Positions 60,462-64,000 of a DNA stretch of 64,000 nucleotides are shown here, one piece after another. Both the position numbers and the translations under genes were made by a program. The stretch covers positions 3,232,980-3,296,979 of the forward strand of contig NZ_CP013244.1 of assembly GCF_001679665.1 (NCBI RefSeq). Reading direction: 5' to 3'. The notes below the pieces were generated by a model that did not search any database, had not been told where the DNA came from, and was given only the letters and a program-made list of their open reading frames with translations. The stretch's first letter is position 1. Every line of letters starts with the position of its first letter. Source of the stretch: Candidatus Viadribacter manganicus. GTDB taxonomy: Bacteria; Pseudomonadota; Alphaproteobacteria; Caulobacterales; Aquidulcibacteraceae.

Positions 60462-61634
60462 TTAGCCCAGCACGCGCGCAACGCCCGCACAGAACGCGTC
60501 GACATCGGCTTCATCGTGATAGATCGCGAGGCCAATGCGCAAGATATCGTCGCGCGCATCTGTGATGATGTTTTGCGCCATGAGCTGCGACTTCCACTCA
60601 ACGGCCCTCGGGTGACGCAGTGAGATGAAGCGCGACTGAGATCCGCTGGCGTTCGGCTTCAGCAATTGGGCGCCGCGCAGCGTTTTGCCAGCTATCCCGG
60701 CTTCGATCGCTTCGACCATCCGTGCGCGCAGCGCTCCGCAATGTGCGCTGATGGTCGCTGTGTTCAAGCCTTCTTTGGCTAGCATGCGGCGGATGGCGTT
60801 GAAGCGATAAAGGCCGGTTGGATCGTAGGTGGCGCCAAGAAAGCGCGAACCATCGGTGTTGTATCCCACTTCGCCTTGCTTGCCCTCCATGGCGCCGAAA
60901 TCGGCGAACCAGCCGGTTTGTGTCGGGCGCGGTGCGTAGCCGTGCGGTGCGTGTAGGTAAGCGGCGTTTTCACCGGCCATCGCGTATTTATAACCGCCAC
61001 CCATGAGGAAGACGCGGTCGGCGACGCGCGAGAAATCGCACGGCATGGCCATGAACGAATGGTAGGTGTCGAGTACAACCCATGGGCCATCGGGCGAAGC
61101 GTAGCTGGCGAGTTCTTCGACGCCGTCGAACCGTAGGCCTGAGCGAAACATCACGTGACTGAGGAAAGCTACATCGGCGGGTTGCTCGCGCATGGCTGCG
61201 AGGAAGCGTTGGGTGAAAGTGTTGAACGGCTCGCACGGCACGATGCGGCGCTTGACGAAGTCTCGTTCTTCCCAGCGTGCGCTCTGGCGGCGGAATGAAT
61301 GAAACTCACCGTCAGTGGTGAGAATGTCGATCGTCTTGTGGTCCCATTTGCTGGTAAAAATGCGGCCGAGATATTCGTGGGTGTTGGCGCTGAAGGCGAT
61401 GGTGCGCCGGTCCGGCAGTTTCAGCTCGTCGGCCACATGTTGCTGCGCCTCGGGGATAACTTCGCCGAACACCTTCTCCCACTTGCGGTCGGCCAACGCG
61501 ACGCCATCGTCCCACGCCGCCATGTGGCCCTCGCAGGAGGCGTCGGGCCAAAGATGGTGCGAGTGCGCCGCGAAGTGGATGCGGCCGGGCGACGAAGCGA
61601 GCGCGCGTGAAAAGAGGTGCTTGTAGCTTTTCAT
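60462..61634 (-). CDS. Kynureninase-like PLP-dependent aminotransferase class V
   Basis: 390 residues from the ATG at 61634, which overlaps the kynA stop (ATGA). Class V fold: SANTHEYLGRIFTSKW, VVLDTYHSFMAMPCDF, and the PLP lysine in GGGYKYAMAGENAAYLHAPHG, which aligns with the kynureninase CsYKYLNAGPG site. TQTGWFADFGAMEG also fits. The N-terminus (RIHFAAHSHHLWPDAS) is not that of standard KynU (which has DGNSLG), so it is a divergent relative. With kynA next door it probably cleaves kynurenine to anthranilate. Confidence 0.75.
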   Translation of the reverse strand: MKSYKHLFSRALASSPGRIHFAAHSHHLWPDASCEGHMAAWDDGVALADRKWEKVFGEVIPEAQQHVADELKLPDRRTIAFSANTHEYLGRIFTSKWDHKTIDILTTDGEFHSFRRQSARWEERDFVKRRIVPCEPFNTFTQRFLAAMREQPADVAFLSHVMFRSGLRFDGVEELASYASPDGPWVVLDTYHSFMAMPCDFSRVADRVFLMGGGYKYAMAGENAAYLHAPHGYAPRPTQTGWFADFGAMEGKQGEVGYNTDGSRFLGATYDPTGLYRFNAIRRMLAKEGLNTATISAHCGALRARMVEAIEAGIAGKTLRGAQLLKPNASGSQSRFISLRHPRAVEWKSQLMAQNIITDARDDILRIGLAIYHDEADVDAFCAGVARVLG

Positions 61635-62422
61635 AGTTTCGTCCGAAGCGACCAAATTTCAGGAAAGGCGCGGCGTGTCAGCGTCTGTTGCAAATAGCCG
61701 ACGCCCTCGGTGCCACCGGTGCCACGCTTGCGTCCGATGATGCGCTCTACTGTGAGCACATGCTTGTGCCGCCAGGTCAGCAATGCATCATCGAGATCGA
61801 TGAGCTTTTCCGCGAGCTGATAAAGCGCCCAATACTTAGTGGTGTCCCGATAGACGGCGAGCCATGCGGTCTCGACCGCGTCGCTTGGCTCATAGGGCGC
61901 GCCTGAGGCGCGGTTGTATGATGATGCGGGAACGTTGAAGCCCGCACCCGCAAGTTGGCGCAATACGTCGTCATAGAGACTTGGGGCGCTTAGCGCCTCG
62001 TCCAGCATCTTGCGATCGGCGCCGCCGTCCTCGTGAAATTTGAGGAAGCTCGGATCCTTGATGCCGAGTTTGTATTCGAGGACGCGGAACTGCGCGGATT
62101 GAAAGCCTGAACTGGTGCCGAGAAGATTGCGGAAGCTGAGATAATCGGCTGGCGTCATCGTCGCGAGGATGTCCCAGGCTTGGGTCATCACTGCTTGGAT
62201 GCGCGAGACGCGCGCCAAATGTTTATAGGCCGGAACGAGATTGCCAGATTGCACTTCGCGTTGGGCGGCGCCGATTTCGTGGATCGCCTGCTTCATCCAA
62301 AGTTCCATGGTCTGGTGCAGGATGACGAAGAGAAGCTCGTCGTGTTCGCCGGTTTGGGGTGTCTGGGCCGCCAAAAGTTCCGGCAAACGCAGATAGCTTC
62401 CGTATGTGACGCCTTTGCTCAT
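61631..62422 (-). CDS. kynA: Tryptophan 2,3-dioxygenase
   Basis: 263 residues from the ATG at 62422 (AAGGAA nine bases upstream); a GTG at 62449 would add nine. The heme dioxygenase signatures are present: MSKGVTYGSYLRLPELLAAQ, DELLFVILHQTMELWMKQ (active-site His), SFRNLLGTSSGFQSAQFR (substrate loop) and TWRHKHVLTVERIIGRKRGTGGTEG (heme-ligand His and GTGG). It opens the indole ring of tryptophan to N-formylkynurenine. Formamidase is not in the window. Confidence 0.95.
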   Translation of the reverse strand: MSKGVTYGSYLRLPELLAAQTPQTGEHDELLFVILHQTMELWMKQAIHEIGAAQREVQSGNLVPAYKHLARVSRIQAVMTQAWDILATMTPADYLSFRNLLGTSSGFQSAQFRVLEYKLGIKDPSFLKFHEDGGADRKMLDEALSAPSLYDDVLRQLAGAGFNVPASSYNRASGAPYEPSDAVETAWLAVYRDTTKYWALYQLAEKLIDLDDALLTWRHKHVLTVERIIGRKRGTGGTEGVGYLQQTLTRRAFPEIWSLRTKL

Positions 62423-62595
62423 TTCGAGGCGTTCCTTCCCTTGAATCACGGCCTTAGAGCATGCGGCGCCGCACTGGAAAAGCTCTCAAAGACGGGTTCG
62501 CAACCCTGCCTCCCACAATTTCGGTTTGGTCAGCTCAGCCGATTTGGTAGGGAAACGCCGCCGAGGGGGCAGAAGCCGAAGGAGGGCAGGCACAA

Positions 62596-63669
62596 ATGGC
62601 CGCTGTGGGACGCACACTTTTAATCGTAGTTGTCGTGGTGCTGGGACTTGGCGCTGCGCTTTATTTCTTGGGTCCGAAGACCGCTAGCCGCAGCCAAACG
62701 CTTGAGATTGAGCGTCCTGCCGCCACCGTTCTGGCCCGCCTGTCTTCGACGCCAGTCGGCGCGACGGTTGTTGAAGGCGTGACCATTTCTGAAGTCCCGA
62801 CCACCGAAGGCGACACTGTGACCGCACCGGTCGCGTTCGCTGACGGCGCAACCGGCCGCGTGACGTACACCGTCACTGCCGATGGCGAAGGTTCCAACGT
62901 CAACGTGAAGCTCGAGCAAGATCTCGGCGCCAACCCGATGAATCGCTTCGCAGCGATCACAGGTGGCGAAGTGGCTCCGCTGATCGCGGGCGCCGCAAGC
63001 GCTGTTGAAACCGATCTCAATGCACTGCCGAACGCATCGTTCGCCGGCCTGCAGTACTCTGTCGTCGATTTGACGGCGCGTCCGTTCTTTTACGTTGAGA
63101 ACTGCTCGGACACGTCAGTTGACTCGATCACCTCGATCATCGGCCAAGCCGTTGTAGCGATCCCGCCGGTGATGTCGGCGAGCCGCCTCACTGTGAATGG
63201 CCCGCTGATGGCGGTAGAGCCGCGCGTTGTTTCGAACCAGTATTGCTACCAAGTCGGTTATCCGTATGCGGGTCGTCAGCCGCGCGCACTGCTGATCGGC
63301 AAGACGGGCGAAACCCCGGCCGGCCAAGCGCTCCGCGTGGTCTATACGGGCGAAGAAGCCAACGTGATTGGCCAAGTGTACGATCCGATGGACGCACTCC
63401 TCGGCGCCGCGCACCTCGACAATCCAGCGACGCGTGAAGACGATTGGGTCACGTACGAAGTCTATAACGATGACGCGACGCAGGCCGGTGGCTCGCGCAA
63501 CCGCGAAATCTACTATGTCGTGCCGCAAGGCGTGGACATCGCCGCTCTGACGCGCATCCAAGCGCCGAGCGAAGCGGCGGCTGTTCCGGCGAACGCACCG
63601 GCTGAAACGCCGGCGACGACGGAAGCTCCGGCAACGACCACGCCGGCTCCGGCGACGACGACGCCGTAA
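62596..63669 (+). CDS. Membrane-anchored SRPBCC/GyrI-like protein with low-complexity tail
   Basis: 357 residues; GGAGGG lies about nine bases before the ATG. One N-terminal TM (TLLIVVVVVLGLGAALYFLG) anchors it. RSQTLEIERPAATVLARL recalls the start of polyketide-cyclase (SRPBCC) domains, and VVDLTARPFFYVENCSDTSV together with YPYAGRQPRALLIGKTGET suggests a GyrI-like ligand-binding half. The last 40 residues are A, T, P and E repeats (ATTEAPATTTPAP). Possibly a periplasmic ligand binder. Moderately confident in fold, none in function. Confidence 0.6.
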   Translation: MAAVGRTLLIVVVVVLGLGAALYFLGPKTASRSQTLEIERPAATVLARLSSTPVGATVVEGVTISEVPTTEGDTVTAPVAFADGATGRVTYTVTADGEGSNVNVKLEQDLGANPMNRFAAITGGEVAPLIAGAASAVETDLNALPNASFAGLQYSVVDLTARPFFYVENCSDTSVDSITSIIGQAVVAIPPVMSASRLTVNGPLMAVEPRVVSNQYCYQVGYPYAGRQPRALLIGKTGETPAGQALRVVYTGEEANVIGQVYDPMDALLGAAHLDNPATREDDWVTYEVYNDDATQAGGSRNREIYYVVPQGVDIAALTRIQAPSEAAAVPANAPAETPATTEAPATTTPAPATTTP

Positions 63670-63692
63670 CGCTTAACGAGAAGCGAAAAAGG

Positions 63693-63729
63693 AAGGGCCG
63701 TTGGCGATAGCCGGCGGCCCTTTTGTTTG
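63693..63729 (+). terminator. Rho-independent terminator after the SRPBCC-like gene
   Basis: 13-bp stem AAGGGCCGTTGGC / GCCGGCGGCCCTT (two G-T wobbles), GATA loop, then TTTTGTTTG. It starts 24 nt after the stop. Confidence 0.8.
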
Positions 63730-63731
63730 TG

Positions 63732-64000
63732 CTAGCTTTTGATCCAGTAAGCGTTGCTGTCGTGAACTTTGATTTCATCGGTAATGCCATGGCGGGCGCG
63801 ATAGTTCATGACGGCGGTTTTGCAGCCGATGAGATGCCAATCATCGATGATGACGATGCCGCCTGGTGAAAGCAGTGGGTAAAGGTAGACGAGGGATTCT
63901 TCGACGGAGTCGTAAGAATCTGAATCCAGTCGCATCAACGCAAATTTCTGATCGCCGATATGGGGCAAGGTGTCGGCAAAAAAGCCAGGCACAAACTCGA
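63732..64000 (-). CDS. TylF/MycF-like O-methyltransferase, 5' part cut by the window
   Basis: The frame is open from base 64000 to the stop at 63732, giving 88 residues of the C-terminal part. FALMRLDSDSYDSVEESL, YLYPLLSPGGIVIIDDWHL and TAVMNYRARHGITDEI match the TylF/macrocin O-methyltransferase family, with the metal-binding DDW near the end. Such enzymes methylate sugars with SAM and Mg2+. The N-terminal two-thirds lie outside. The target is not readable. Confidence 0.85.
   Translation of the reverse strand, partial: EFVPGFFADTLPHIGDQKFALMRLDSDSYDSVEESLVYLYPLLSPGGIVIIDDWHLIGCKTAVMNYRARHGITDEIKVHDSNAYWIKS

Noticed and set aside
1..64000. CRISPR arrays, transposases or long repeats
   Set aside because: No regularly spaced repeats, no transposase motifs (DDE, HUH, serine recombinase) and no long direct or inverted repeats were seen by eye. 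Short unnoticed repeats remain possible.

Overview
The window reads as chromosomal DNA of a GC-rich alphaproteobacterium, most likely of the Caulobacterales/Hyphomonadaceae type (inference). Pointers are a SpmX-like polar muramidase, TIGR02301, UPF0260 (YcgN-like), DUF1489 and DUF3008 proteins, many Tat-type lipoprotein signals, and dense short operons joined by ATGA/GTGA overlaps. I see no insertion sequence, prophage, CRISPR array or rRNA operon. The one tRNA is tRNA-Leu(GAG) at 44829-44913.

Layout. 1-13 kb: a cut macro-domain gene, a HELTH metallopeptidase-like protein, a Tat amidase, tlyA, a RlmD-like 23S rRNA methyltransferase coupled to a UPF0260 gene, a methyltransferase, two paralogous one-TM proteins, a membrane alpha/beta-hydrolase, and aroC coupled to a small tyrosine phosphatase. 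13-26 kb: pdxH, an AlkK-type acyl-CoA ligase, an MBL hydrolase with an ATP-grasp-like protein, and a peptide-use locus (two ABC permeases, a Tat-lipoprotein binding protein, a Tat oligopeptidase B). 26-38 kb: MaoC and PP2C, purL-gor, a ParA-like ATPase with an uncharacterised partner, a GH5 glycosidase, pccA, a broken DUF805 gene and a DUF885 lipoprotein. 38-50 kb: a Baeyer-Villiger-type monooxygenase, a pectinacetylesterase-like protein, a histidine kinase, lipB, a lone FliN-like protein, tRNA-Leu beside a gene remnant, mgtE, a nitroreductase, the SpmX-like gene and a DUF3008 protein. 50-64 kb: a small RNA-like unit, three tandem paralogous lipoproteins, a cNMP-binding patatin facing a double-TIR membrane protein that heads an eight-gene tightly packed run, a kynA-kynU-like pair, and a cut TylF-type methyltransferase.

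Themes. Most genes are housekeeping: rRNA modification, purine, chorismate, PLP and lipoate synthesis, and fatty-acid and branched-chain acid catabolism through the acyl-CoA ligase, MaoC, pccA and a LiuC-like hydratase. Scavenging functions include peptide uptake, oligopeptidase B, GH5, the pectinacetylesterase-like protein and tryptophan degradation.

Most interesting leads: (1) a 22-codon ORF at 50083-50151 (minus) whose ribosome-binding site appears complementary to about 16 nt of the 16S rRNA 3' end and can pair with codons inside the same ORF, framed by a plausible promoter and a terminator hairpin; (2) the divergent cNMP-patatin / double-TIR pair and its attached operon; (3) a translation-coupled lipoprotein triplication at 50748-52404; (4) a ParA ATPase coupled to a non-ParB partner; (5) a frameshifted DUF805 gene downstream of pccA. 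All functional names rest on motif recognition by eye. No database search or structure calculation was run.
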